NCBI GenBank assembly: GCA_016647705.1
Contig: CM028328.1
Location: 36,928,501 to 36,992,500 of the forward strand
Source of the DNA: Eucommia ulmoides
Taxonomy: Eukaryota > Streptophyta > Magnoliopsida > Garryales > Eucommiaceae
Direction: 5' to 3'
Length of the DNA: 64,000 nucleotides
Shown in pieces: positions 45,694-56,940 of this stretch. The notes under the pieces are model-generated. The model was not told the DNA's origin. It ran no database searches and was given only the letters and a program-made list of their open reading frames with translations. A program made the position numbers and the translations under genes. Each line of letters starts with the position of its first letter. The stretch's first letter is position 1.

Positions 45694-46437
45694 ATGCCTA
45701 AAGGTAGAACTAAACAACCATGCCCAAAAAAACCTGAGTTTGACACCATATATTTTGAAAGTAAAGAGGATGAGAAAAAATACAAAAATAAAACAAAGAG
45801 TCTAAAGGTTGTTTGCTCTAAACTCGTTGATTTTTCGGGATTCAAAAAGAAAAACATTGCTCTCAAGAAGTATGTCAAGAAGACTGGATGGACTAACTTT
45901 CTTGCTCAAAGTAATGAGTGGATGCCACATTGGGTAAAGATGTTTTACAATAATCTTATGATTAACGATAGAGAGTTAAGGTCGTTTGTTAAAGGTATTG
46001 AAATTAGATTGGATATGGAAGATCTTAGGATATTGTTGAAGTTTAAAAGGGGAGATGTTCGTCCATACAATACCACCTTATGGCTTGTAGGGAATCTTAA
46101 GAAAAATGAGATTACAAACAAGTTCAATTTGGTTGATGGAAGAGTGGGGTCATTATTACTTGAACATCGTCTTATTCATTCAATAATTACTTATTCTATT
46201 GTACCTAGAGGAAGAAGTCATGTGACCATCAATGAGTTTGATTTATATTTATTGAATGATATTGTCAATGGTAGAAATCTTGATTTGGCTCATATCATGT
46301 TTGAGCACATGGAGTATCAATTGAAGAAAACATCAAGAGTACTACCCTATGGTGATGTGCTTCAAATAATCTTTAATCACTTCAAAATTGATAGTGATTC
46401 TGAAGAAAATACACTTCTCACGATAACCCCAGGATAG
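45694..46437 (+). CDS. 'Putative plant transposon protein' domain ORF, intact (247 aa)
   Basis: An uninterrupted frame with a Lys-rich N-terminus (PKGRTKQPCPKKPEFD). The domain blocks are NLMINDRELRSFVKGIEIRL, LLEHRLIHSIITYSIVPRGR, DLYLLNDIVNGRNLDLAHI and VLPYGDVLQIIFNHFKID. These match the family often annotated as 'putative plant transposon protein' found in gypsy and copia elements. Its biochemical role is unknown and no catalytic signature is visible. A probable splice acceptor TTGGTAG precedes GAAATG at the start. Frame-shifted sequence to about 46940 (Gln- and Ser/Pro-rich) looks like the original C-terminal tail. The homologous frame at 32734 in a different element type has four stops, so this copy is better preserved. 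Confidence 0.75.
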   Translation: MPKGRTKQPCPKKPEFDTIYFESKEDEKKYKNKTKSLKVVCSKLVDFSGFKKKNIALKKYVKKTGWTNFLAQSNEWMPHWVKMFYNNLMINDRELRSFVKGIEIRLDMEDLRILLKFKRGDVRPYNTTLWLVGNLKKNEITNKFNLVDGRVGSLLLEHRLIHSIITYSIVPRGRSHVTINEFDLYLLNDIVNGRNLDLAHIMFEHMEYQLKKTSRVLPYGDVLQIIFNHFKIDSDSEENTLLTITPG

Positions 46438-47376
46438 CTAAATATTAATAGTTATAATTTGATGGGGTTTGAGTTCAAGAAAAAATAGATGGGTGAGGAA
46501 AAAGGGATAAGAAAGAGAGAATGATTATGGATGATGAAGAGTTGAGCACTGATCAAAAAATTGATATGCTTTGGAATCAATTTGATGACTTTTAACAATA
46601 CACTGAAGTGCTTGATTCTAGAGTGTTTGGGATCTCGAATGATATAGTAGAGATAAGGCTGTCCATGAAAAGCGGATATGGGAGGCTAACTAATACAATA
46701 GAATTTGAGTTCGGAAAGATCATGAGCAACAGAGAATAAATGTTCCTATTCACGGAGAACTAGTAGTGCTGTAGCCAGCAGCAGTATAGTGACCATCAAC
46801 AATATAGTGGGTATACTACTTTCGGGGGGCAGCAGTCCTTTGGAGGACCTACGGTAGCAGGACCTTCAGGGACAAGACCATCTACGTTATACTATCAATA
46901 GATGCCTTCAAGCTCAGGCATACAACCCGAAAGGTAATATCCACAGTTATTGACCACGAGTCCTTTAGGACCATGTTATCTGTTTATGGGATAAGGTCCC
47001 AATTAGACTCTATGCATTATCATATTTTGTCTATGTAATCGAACATGTCTCATCGTAGTACTTTGGTCTGCAATAGTTAATCTAGGAATTATGGTACTTG
47101 ATCTAGACTTGATAGAACTACTTGGTGATTAGTCTATTATGGTGAACTATTATCCGGTTATGATATCTTATGCACTAATGTTTAATTCTTATGATGATTC
47201 ACATATATCCTAATATTGAAAATGATTTTTATCCTTATTATTGAAAATTGAGGTTTTATGATCTCTTAAAGAAAAAGTTTTTATAAGAATATTTATCAAG
47301 GGTTATAAAAATAATGTTATTTCGTCCCCACTTTTTGAGTTGACAAGGGGGAAGAAGTTGATGTTTGAATGAGTTA
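46438..47376 (+). other. Decayed C-terminal tail and non-coding 3' part of the SIRE-like element
   Basis: 46524-46940 contains frame-shifted text (ELSTDQKIDMLWNQFDDF, then a Q/Y/G-rich run) comparable in position and composition to the tail of the 32734 frame. After that there is no coding content. Confidence 0.5.
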
Positions 47377-47512
47377 ATTGATGTTTAGGAATTTGTTCCC
47401 CTAAGTATTGCATTGATTAAAGGGAGACGTTAGTTATTAGGTTAGTTGATGTTTAGGAATCTGTTCGCCTAAGTATTACATTGATTAAAGGGAGACATTA
47501 GTTATTGGGGTT
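47377..47512 (+). repeat. Two-unit 68-bp tandem repeat before the 3' LTR
   Basis: TTGATGTTTAGGAAT...TTCxCCTAAGTATT...GATTAAAGGGAGAC(G/A)TTAGTTATT occurs twice with a period of 68 bp. Confidence 0.85.
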
Positions 47513-47694
47513 AATGTTGATTATCATTGCTGATTAAATTGGGCTTACATTGCATATCTTTATCATTGTTTGTGTGTTTTCATAATTATGCTTAAATGAG
47601 TTTAAATACTCGTCCTCGAATTTAAGGGGAGCGTGGTTACATTCTTTATTGAAAAAAAATCATAGTTAATTATCATCATAAAAAATGGGGAGAT

Positions 47695-49981
47695 TGTTGA
47701 ACCCTAGGTTTTGATGAATAATTAAGTATTGATATTTTTGGTGGAACTAATGATTTTATTAAGTGTTTCAGATTTATAAGTTCCAGGCATATGATTAAGA
47801 TGAAGACCTCATGAAGAAAACATAAAAGGTGCAAGATGTACGCAATGAAAATATAAAGAGTTTTGAAGACCTTGAAGAACATTGGGTGAAAATAACTTTC
47901 TACTTATATACTCTTAATGCAACCCGAATTAGGATCACACACGAAATATTGAATGAGTTATTTTTATGTGTGTCTTTATATGAAATGATAGAGTTTAAGA
48001 TCTTAATTTAATATATTGAATATGCTCCATACATGAAATGAAATTGATAATTGACCTAAATAGAAAACATATTTTAAAGTAAAAACATTAAATAATCTAA
48101 TCAAATTGGTCAACTGAGAAAAACAATCGGTCAATCGAATTAAAAAGTAAAGTAATCTGATTAAATCTGTAAATTGGGAAAAGCAATCGGTCAACGGAAT
48201 TAAACAGTGAGTTTTGGAGCAAATATGAGGTGCTACTGATCCAGTTGGTCAACCGAATTAAAGAGGCCAGTCAACCGTTTGAAACAGTGGTTGAATTAGC
48301 GAAGGAAGTAAACAACCTGAACCAATCGGTCAACCGTTTGAGTTAGTGGGTAAATTGAAGAGAAACTGGAACAACCTGAACCAATCGGTCAACCAATTAG
48401 AGGCAGTCGGTCAACTAACTGGCCTATAAGTTTAGGCTGTGTTTAAGCTCTGGATCGGTCGATTAACCGATCGTCAAGGCTTGGTCAACTGACTAAGTTG
48501 GTTGAGGTTTAGTGTGACTTGGTCTCTTGTTAAAAAAATATTTGTTTTTGAGGATTCCAAGAGAGAAATTTGGAGGATTTGAACTTAATTAAGATATGGT
48601 CTACCTATTTTATTATTCCTATAGATTTGATCATATACTTTGAGATTCTCCTAATTTAAATGGACTAATACTTAATATCTTTATGGTTTTATTTTGAGAA
48701 TAGTTTTATGAACTTATTTGAGAGAATTAAAAGATATTTTTAATGTGAAATACACTTGAAATGAAAGGTAATGTTATTTGAGGTCTAAGAGTGTCTTTTA
48801 GAGACATATCTTTGAAAAACTAGCCATTGAAGGGCTTAATATTTGCCTATTAACATAGACCAACGGAAATGAAGATCAATACATCAAGAATAATTAGTTC
48901 AAGCATTTTTAAGAGTTGTACTTATGCTGAGATTTTTATAAGAGATTCATTCTTCGTTCTTGATCTAAAGTGCTTGTGATTTGGCGTTACTGACTTGTGT
49001 TCTATTGCGATTCTATCATATTATCTTCCGTGTTTCCCGGTGAGATCTTTCTAAACTTTGTTATTTATTTTGAATTCATATATTTATTGATTGTTTGGTT
49101 TAAGATGGTTTAGAAAATTGTTTTAAACTTAAAAGCCTGAAAATTTATTTTAAACGATTTTATTTGATTATCTGATTACGTGTTTAAAATTGTACTACCT
49201 ACTTTATTAATTAATCAGATTTTATTTGCTTCACATTATATTTATCATGTAATAATTATTCCAAACATTAATCGAATATATTTGTATTGAAGTGGTAGAA
49301 GCTCCTTATGGGAAAAAACTTATATTTTTTTGTATTTGTGAGTTTGAGCAGATTAGGCACGTTTGGGATGGTGTTTAGCTAGGGTAGCTAGGTTTCAATA
49401 TTTTTCTTGTAGAAAAGATTAGGGTTTGATCTTTGTCTTGCAAAAAGTTTAGGTTATTCTTTTCCCTTGAAAAGAATTCGGTTTTGATTCTTTTGATAAT
49501 TGAATTGTATTTTCGATTGAATTGTAAAGGTTCATCATTCCATGTGAAAAGGATAAGTGAGAAAGTGTTAGGTTAATCTTTGGCAATGATAAAAAGATAG
49601 GGTTCATCCTTAGCGTAGAAAAAGGGTAATTTGTAAAGGTGATTATGTTCATGTAAAATAACCATTGTAAGGGTTTGGTTCCTACCTGATAAAGGGATCA
49701 AAAGGGTTTAGTGGACTGCGAATCTCCATGGAGCTTAGAAGACTGGAGTAGGCAAGACTAGCTTGACAAATATAGGATATAATGTTGTGTGCTACATTGT
49801 TTATTTTCTATTATATTGTGTTTGAGTGTGCATTTAATATTAAACACATATCCTCTGCATAACTAAGATAATAATTAATTTAGGGAAATTGATTATTTGA
49901 TATTAAGTGTTTAAATAATTAATTGTTTAAATTTTGTAATTACCCAATTCACCCTTTCTTGGGTAGCTTTTTGGGCCAACA
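47695..49981 (+). repeat. Right LTR of the SIRE-like element
   Basis: 2287 bp, preceded by the purine-rich AAAAAATGGGGAGAT. It keeps a 390-bp palindrome-rich segment (about 47950-48340) that LTR 1 has lost, and an intact empty site corresponding to the solo-LTR insertion point of LTR 1. Confidence 0.92.
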
Positions 49982-50130
49982 AGAGGCCTCCCCTATTTAA
50001 AGGGAAGGTTGTCCACGCATTTCCCTGGGTGCGTACCCTGGCGACTGCGCCACCGTCTGTTTTTTACCCCAAGTTACTCTAATGATAAGCTTACCCCCTA
50101 TTGTCTGAATTTTAAATTTTAGCCCCTTCT
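49982..50130 (-). repeat. Tat/Ogre-type LTR, 5' piece with TATA box
   Basis: Continues the LTR interrupted by the SIRE-like insertion. On the minus strand CCTTCCCTTTAAATAGGGGA looks like the TATA region. The following transcript leader would run through 39275 downward. The LTR start beyond 50130 was not identified. Confidence 0.45.
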
Positions 50131-50292
50131 TATGGTATTGAGTGTAAAACCCAATTGATTTGACATCTCCTAGTCATACCATTTTGGGTAATGGCTTTTG
50201 GCACTCTCTTGGCTACTTTGGCCACTCTAATTTTTGGGATCCTATGCTCCGGTGTAAAATCAATTGAGTTTCGATCAGGGAAAATGAAGTAA

Positions 50293-50428
50293 GCTCGTAA
50301 AACTCAATTGATTTTGAACGATCAAGTGAGCATATATATAACTCTATAGAGCTCTATCAGCATGATGATAGAGCTCACTCTATAGATCTAATATATATTT
50401 GATGTCAATTTAATTGAGTTTTACGAGC
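50293..50428. repeat. Hairpin-forming inverted repeat (136 bp)
   Basis: Arms GCTCGTAAAACTCAATT (50293-50309) and its complement (50412-50428) match perfectly over 17 bases. A nested inverted repeat, GAGCTCTATCA / TGATAGAGCTC, forms the centre. Possibly a small MITE. No target duplication was established. Confidence 0.7.
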
Positions 50429-50439
50429 CCTTCCCAGTT

Positions 50440-51700
50440 TGGTGACTTGGTAGGTCACCTTTAACGATCACATAATATGACCTCAAGGCTAACACCCTTT
50501 ATGAGCTCACTGTTTCAGTTTCTTGATCCAAATCTCATAGTTTTAAATGTTTGAAAGTGAGATTTTTCAAGGATTTGAGTATTTTATTATTCTATATCAT
50601 ATATCACTAAGATCCATCTATTTGGTCCATATATTAATTTATTTTTTTGAATTGAATTATTAAAAATACTTTCTATCTTTAAGTGTTATGAATCTAAAAA
50701 ATTTTGGGGACCAAATTGAGCTTTTCTAAAAGAATTTTAAATGAAATACACCTATTTTGATAGTATATAATATATGGGGTCTTAAAATGACATTTTTGGT
50801 CTTATAATTTGAAAACTAGCCGTTATAGGCCTAGTTAGAATTCTATTTAAGGAGACCTGTGTTTTCAACTTTAATTAGCCTTTGCTATTAAAATAGAGTC
50901 ATATTAGATTGAGATATTTTTTTAAGAGAGTTATTTTAAAGAGTTTTTGATTGAGGCGCGAAAAAGTTTTCTTCACCGGTCTTTGTTCTACAACTGAGCT
51001 ATCGTCATTGTTTTCATGAAATCCCGGTGTAATATTTTCAAGTTAATTAAAGTCTTTTTCTTAAATTATCTATTTGATTATTTGAAATAATTATTTTAGA
51101 CAAATCGTTTCCCTGTTTGAAAATGTTGCATATCTTAAGAAACGATTTTTGCCCGTCAAATTTGATTAAATATTATTTGTGCTTTAAATTGATTAAATTA
51201 GATTTATTCCTCATGTAGTTCTATCACATAGTTTTCAGGACATTAATTGGATATAATTGTTTTGAGGTGGTAGAAACTCTTGTCGAAATAAACTTGTGAA
51301 TTTTTTGTATTTGTGAGTTTTAGTGGATTAGACATACTTGAGACGATATTTAATCAGGGTAGTTAGGATTAATCTTTAGCTTGTGAAAAAGATTACAGTT
51401 TGATCTTTTGCTTGTGAAAAAAGATTAGGTTGGATCTTTAGTGTTTTTAAAGAACTAGCTTTTGATTTCTCCTATAATAGAATTAGATTAATCTTTAGCC
51501 TAAAAAAGACAATGTTCTTTCAAAACTTGTGAGAATGATAAGTGTAATAGTATGAGAGAATAAAGGTTTGATTATGAGCCTGCGGAAAGAATTAAATTAA
51601 TCCTGAACTTGTGAAAAGGATTGTAAGGTTTTGATTAGGATAGATTTAAATACTTGTCTTTAAATTTCATGTCTAGAGGAACAAAATGTTAGTGTCTCCT
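50440..51700 (+). repeat. Diverged SIRE-like LTR relative
   Basis: This stretch is collinear with 48600-49700 at clear but low similarity. Shared blocks include TTTGAAAACTAGCC, TTTTTGTATTTGTGAGTTT, TGGATTAGACA and AGGGTAG(T/C)TAGG. Ends are not resolved. It is an older or sister family of the 39276-49981 element. No coding content. Confidence 0.6.
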
Positions 51701-51730
51701 TTTTTGTCATTACGAGTAATCTCGCATGAC

Positions 51731-51743
51731 AAAGAAGGGCAGC
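51731..51743 (+). other. Polypurine tract-like sequence before a Tat/Ogre-type LTR
   Basis: AAAGAAGGGCAGC directly precedes TGTAGACACTGC, the usual end of a Tat/Ogre internal region. Upstream ATTACGAGTAATCTCGCATG is a small dyad. Confidence 0.6.
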
Positions 51744-54700
51744 TGTAGACACTGCATTTTGTCCCGCCAAGTCAGTGTCGAATCAAGTATAAGTTTAGAT
51801 AAATTTTAAACTTAGGTTTAAAGGAAATTAATTTCTACCTGAGATCACACTATGCAATATACAAAAACAACAAAAAACATGACAAAAACGCTAAAATGTT
51901 AAATTTGATAAAATACAACTAAGTAAAAATTTCGGGTCAAAATCAAAATTCTCATGATTTAAGGAGATCTAAAATAACTTTGATAAGGTTTTAGTTTCAT
52001 CCAATCATCATTAATATAGATAAATCGTAGTCACTACCTTTAAATCATAGGACATTTCAAACAATTAACTCGGTTACCCCACCCCGACTTTGAAACATTT
52101 ACTTTTCACTGAATCGTGTCAAATTTAACACCAAAAACAATTCATTCTCACATTCATAACACATCACACACTACCAAGAAACATTCCATGACACCTTAAT
52201 CAAGGCTTGGAAGGGTTATGATAAAGCCCTAAATCACAAAGAGGTTTGAGGATTGGGCTTGACTTGCATTTTCACCAAATCCAAGTAGTCTTGACAAACC
52301 ACCCTAGCCCCAAGAAATCAAAGGGCCTAGCCATAATTTAAGGACCAAAAACCAAGCCTATAATGATCAAGGATCCTTCCTAGTATTTTCCTACCAAATG
52401 GTAGAAGAACAGAACAAGACACTTAGGGCAACCAACCGTTATTGAAACTAAACCGATTCGGTTCGCCACCTAAGTAAGGCATTCTATGAGTATTGAATGC
52501 CCATCCCATCAAGAATTAAATACTTGGGATGACATCTCAGGACCACATTCAAGGAATCTAGATATTTTAAGCAAAATATCTTAGAAACTAATCGAAAGCC
52601 TTGAATTATGACGATCCGTTTTTGAAATCAAACCAGATGAGTAACCTCCAAGAAAATCATTTAATGCACATCCTATAAAGCATTAAATTCTTGGGATGAC
52701 AGGGCATGACTAGGTTAAAAGGATCTAGATATTTTCACAAAAATATCTAAGGGTAACTAGGCAACTTGGAAACCAACCGACGGTTACAAGGAAAATTCAC
52801 CCGATTTCATCCAAAATCAACCGAATGTGTGGCCTCCAAGTCATGAATCATCACTTTGCATTAAATGCAAAGTGACACCTAAGGAATAGGTTCAATGCAT
52901 CTTGGGATCATTTATGACTAGTATCCCCTGTGCATTACCCAATGTGCAGGCCCCCAGCCGATAGATAGGGGTGTTGGGGTTCTTATTTTCTCAAGTCTTG
53001 AGGGCCTAACTTATCTCTCTAAACTCAAGCACATCTCTCGGGTCTTAGGCCTCTCAAGTGGATTTCTTAAAAAATAAGTCATTATTTTGTCAAAATTTAG
53101 CCATGGAAGAAATTATTGAAGTTCTTAGAATAAGAACTTCAAGGATCGACGATCACCGATCAACATCGAGTTAATGAGAAAATGAGGTAGGCTACTTAGG
53201 GACGACTACATCCCCTAAGTAGGTTGTTGTTCTTGGGTTTTTGTTTAGGAAGTCAAAGAACCGCGACTATCGTTCAACCATCGGCCAAACATCGATCAAG
53301 GAGAAGAAGGTAAACACTTAGGGAAGACTACATCCCCTAAGTAGGTATGTTCCTACCAAGCCCCCTATGGTTCTTGGTTGACTTTGTGCATATTGTTTTG
53401 TATATAGTAAGATCTTATAAATAATACACTTACTTTCATGTTCTTAACACATAAAACCCATAAAAATCAAACAAACCCAAAGAACAACCTAACAAGCATT
53501 TGATTTTGTTAAGAACATCAAGCAAACACCTAATCTTAACCATAACAACCAAATTAGGGTTAAATCATAAAAAAAATCATTCAAGAGCATTTAAAACATG
53601 CCAAGACATTCAAAAAATCAACTCATCCAACCATGGGGTAAAAACGTGTACGGATTCGAGCAAAATAACTATTCACACTACGAGTTGTACATAACCTATA
53701 CGATTTTCCCCAAGAACATCATATTTATTTTCCTTTTTTTAGATAAATAAACACACATATATACATATATACTTATATACTACATCGACAGACCCTTGTG
53801 GCTAAGAACTCAGGATAAAGGGAGGGCCTCTATTCCTTCGGGGATATGTGTGATTTTTCTTCAGAAACCTTCCCATTTTCCTTAGTTATGAGTAGGACTG
53901 GCATAAATATATGGTATTTTTTCACTTTTTAACTCACAACTCACACACAAGCACTAAACTAACCAAAGAAAAGGAGTTCGTTTGAGGTTCTTGACAAAAT
54001 CAAAAATTTGTTTCAAGGTTGTGATTCAAATTTATTCAAATCAAAACTAACTGATAATCAAACAAAACTTAACTAAACTAACTCAGATTTAACCAAAATC
54101 AACCCAGCTTTTTAATCATAACAAGAATGAACTACGTCTAACCTGATCTTTGGTAACCACCCAAAGTACGTAGGCAACCCATAAGGGTTTGGTCACCCCT
54201 CTAATAATAAACCATGTTCTTTCCCAAACTTGATTCTCATTTGAGAAACGTAGGAAACCCATGTGTGGGTTCGATCGCATATCCAAACCATTTTAGTCTT
54301 AGTTTGCATTTCATGTAGTATATATTGCATATTTACATATCTGTTTGTATATAAACGGTTATTAGATGTCGCTGACTAGTAGTAGATGTAGTATTTACCT
54401 GCTTTCCATCAAATCATGTAAAAATACATAAAAAGAACAAAAGCTTTAAAAAAGAGAATTATTCTCGTTTAATTGAATCAAATAAAACTGCTTGGATAGT
54501 GTTTAATAGTGAATATCCATTTAGACTGAGGTACCATTTTCAGACAGGTATTTTGGGGGTGTCTAACACCTTCCCTGAGCATAACCGACTCCTGAACTTA
54601 AATAATATCTCTGGTACATAGACATATAGAAGTTAAAACAAGGGCCATTTCAAAAGGAAAACGAATTTCCAAAATCCCAGTGACCTAGCACACCATTTAA

Positions 54701-54924
54701 TCCCATGCTAAGTGGCGACTCCGTTTTTAACTAAAATCTTGGCCCAAGAAGTTTTTTAAAAATATTGGCCCAAGAAGTTTTTTAAAACCAACACCTAGAA
54801 AATCCCTTTATAAACCATTTTTAAAATGAACGGATTTGAACGACTTAGAGATGAAGGATGAAACTTGTTTTCATCTTCTTCCCGATTCTCTACTTCTTCT
54901 GCAATCGAAATCCGGGGTGCGTTA
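51744..54924 (+). repeat. Tat/Ogre-type LTR (about 3.2 kb)
   Basis: It starts TGTAGACACTGCATTTTGTC, a common start of Tat-type LTRs. It contains the block GGTGTCTAACACCTTCCCTG (54550) and AGTGGCGACTCCG (54712), both family signatures, and ends near GGGGTGCGTTA (54924). The reverse complement of its end matches 29436-29680 and 22502. Inside are imperfect tandem repeats at about 52435-52800 (near 190 bp) and 53150-53345 (near 125 bp). No genes. Start is well supported, end approximate. Confidence 0.6.
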
Positions 54925-55638
54925 CTCGTTATTTGGTCTTAAGAGTAATGATCCAATTTTGTCATCAAGTCCAAAGAACAATAATTTATTTCTAAGGAAG
55001 AAAATAGACGAGTTTGTCATTAAGTTCTAGGAACAATTATCCCTACTTTGAAAATAAGAGAGAAAGGATAATACTGTCACTAGGTCCTAGGAGAAATAAT
55101 CCATTTTTTAGGAACAACGTACTGCGACTAAGTCCTAGGAGTTATACACCATAAGGAATAGCGTACATAAAGCCAATCTCAGTAAATATAGATTCAAAAC
55201 TACCTAAGTAAGCCAAAGCCTTCTAAATGTTTTCTAGTTAGAATGTCAAAATAGACCCAAAACAATATATCATTGCGTATGAGTCCAAAATCTTTGAACA
55301 TAGAAATCAGACTTCTTTTTAGACCTAGGAAGAGGATACCATTAAGGTTGTAATGTAAAGGACTCTCCCCCACACCGGAATAGTTATGTCACAGTCCTAC
55401 CTAGTAGTAAGCTCAAAAGTTTTGGCTTAATCGAAGTCTGAGTATTTCTCTATTAAGGTCTAGGTTTTCAAACGGTACCATTTTTTTTGTGCATCCACAA
55501 ACATCTTAAAAATTGTCATATAATTCATGAATTAGATTAAGCAAACGTAAACACTAAAAGCTTATTTGTTTAAAAATTCAAGGAAATTACTCCCCAAAAG
55601 GAAGTTTTTGACCTTCGTTCCTCATTACTACCCACGCC
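54925..55638 (+). other. Leader between Tat/Ogre-type LTR and gag
   Basis: A/G-rich text with a loosely repeated TAAGTCCTAGGA(A/G) motif (for example 55023, 55082, 55127) and no coding domain. The primer site could not be placed confidently. Confidence 0.4.
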
Positions 55639-56940
55639 GAAGTTCGCATTCTCAATCGAATGGAGAATATCGAGGGAATATCACAAGGTCCTATCGAAGT
55701 GTCGCAATTGAGAGAAGAGTTGACCTCGTTAAAAAGGGATGCTAGCCAAATGACTGAACTTCTTTAACCTATCCGGTAAACACAACTAGCTGCTACGACT
55801 CCAATACAAATACCTCATTCTGTTAGTTTACTCTCATTGCACGTCCCAGCGGTTGAACAGACCATCCCTCTGACAACACATTTACCATCAACCAGACCCA
55901 CCATCCCAAGTCCAGCTAAAAAAATTGAGAAAGAAGTCAAGTAATCCGAGAAACCTTTTCTAATGGTAGAAAAATTACAACGAATAGAGAAAGAACTCTA
56001 GATTGGTATATCTAACAATACAAGAATGAATTGGGAACGTATATCCACAACGAAGCACTAGCAGTCCAACTCTTTTAGCAGACATTGGAATAAGCAGCCG
56101 CCCGATGGTATGGAACTATAAATAATAAGAAATTGAAGACATTCCTTGATGTAGTCAAAGTATTTTGCAACCAATATGGATACAACCAAGAGATTTCACC
56201 TGACAAAATATCCCTTTAAATGCTAACAAGAAAGAACGATGAGAGTTTTCGAGAATTCGCTGTCCAATGGAGAGATAAAGTAGCACAGGTAGTGCCACCC
56301 ATGAAGGAAAAAAAAAAGGTCCAGATGTTCATACAAGCTTAGCCGTATCCATATTACAAATCTTTACTCAATACCTTGAGCCAACCTTTCTTTGATATGA
56401 TTCTGAGATACGAATATGTAGAAGAAGGCATCAAGATCGATAGAATACAAAAACCCATAGAATGCGAGGCACTCCTACCAAAAGGAAAAGATCTGGAGGC
56501 ATCATTTGTTGACCAGACTTTAGACCAAAAGTCTTTACATACTTTACTTGATCAGGCAGGACCAAAGCCATACCCGAATTACCAGATAACCTACCATTTT
56601 GGCCTGTGTAGGATTTATCCTCAAACCAATGAACCCAATTGAAAAAATAAAAAATGGAAAGGATTAACCTTACTCCAATTTTCCCTCTCCGAAATCTTTC
56701 ATGATTGCTTAAAAAAAGGGATTGCTAGCACCTATTCCTCCCCACTGAAAAAACTCCCAAGCTCCAAAATTTAATGCTCATAGCATCTGTTGATATAATT
56801 CTGGAGAAGTTGGCTATCATACTGACCAGTGTTACCATCTATGGCATAAAGTCTAGGACCTCCTTAGCATGGGTGTTCTAAATCTTCCCAAAAATGTAGA
56901 AGAAAGAGAAACCAAGGGAAACCAGAAATAGTCTTCTAAG
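55639..56940 (+). pseudogene. gag remnant of the Tat/Ogre-type element
   Basis: 55639-55770 encodes a coiled-coil-like gag start (NRMENIEGIS, QLREELTSLKRDASQM). 56140-56340 reads the gag core (KTFLDVVKVFCNQYGYNQEI, then ESFREFAVQWRDKVAQVVPP). An 88-codon open piece (56376-56642) continues with PFFDMILRYEYVEEGIKIDR. About 56790-56880 contains GEVGYHTDQCYHLWHKVQDL, a zinc-knuckle-like segment of Tat/Ogre gag. Several stops separate these blocks. No protease, RT or integrase follows, so the element is gag-only or deleted. Confidence 0.75.

Larger units (their letters stand above)
39276..49981 (+). mobile_element. SIRE-like Ty1/copia non-autonomous element carrying a transposon-protein ORF
   Basis: LTR 1 (39276-43746, containing a nested solo LTR) and LTR 2 (47695-49981) start TGTTGAACCCTAGG and end CCAACA. 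Flanks GGAGG (39271-39275) and AGAGG (49982-49986) match at four of five bases. The primer site TTGATATCAGAGCTGG (iMet) follows LTR 1 and a purine tract ATGGGGAGAT precedes LTR 2. The interior has a gag remnant with a CCHC knuckle, a lysine-rich frame and an intact 247-codon 'putative plant transposon protein' ORF. It has no protease, integrase or RT. LTR size and the gag knuckle context suggest the SIRE/Maximus lineage. Confidence 0.9.

Noticed and set aside
47829..48011. 60-codon frame inside the SIRE-like right LTR
   Set aside because: The same LTR position in the left copy is not open, and no domain is present.
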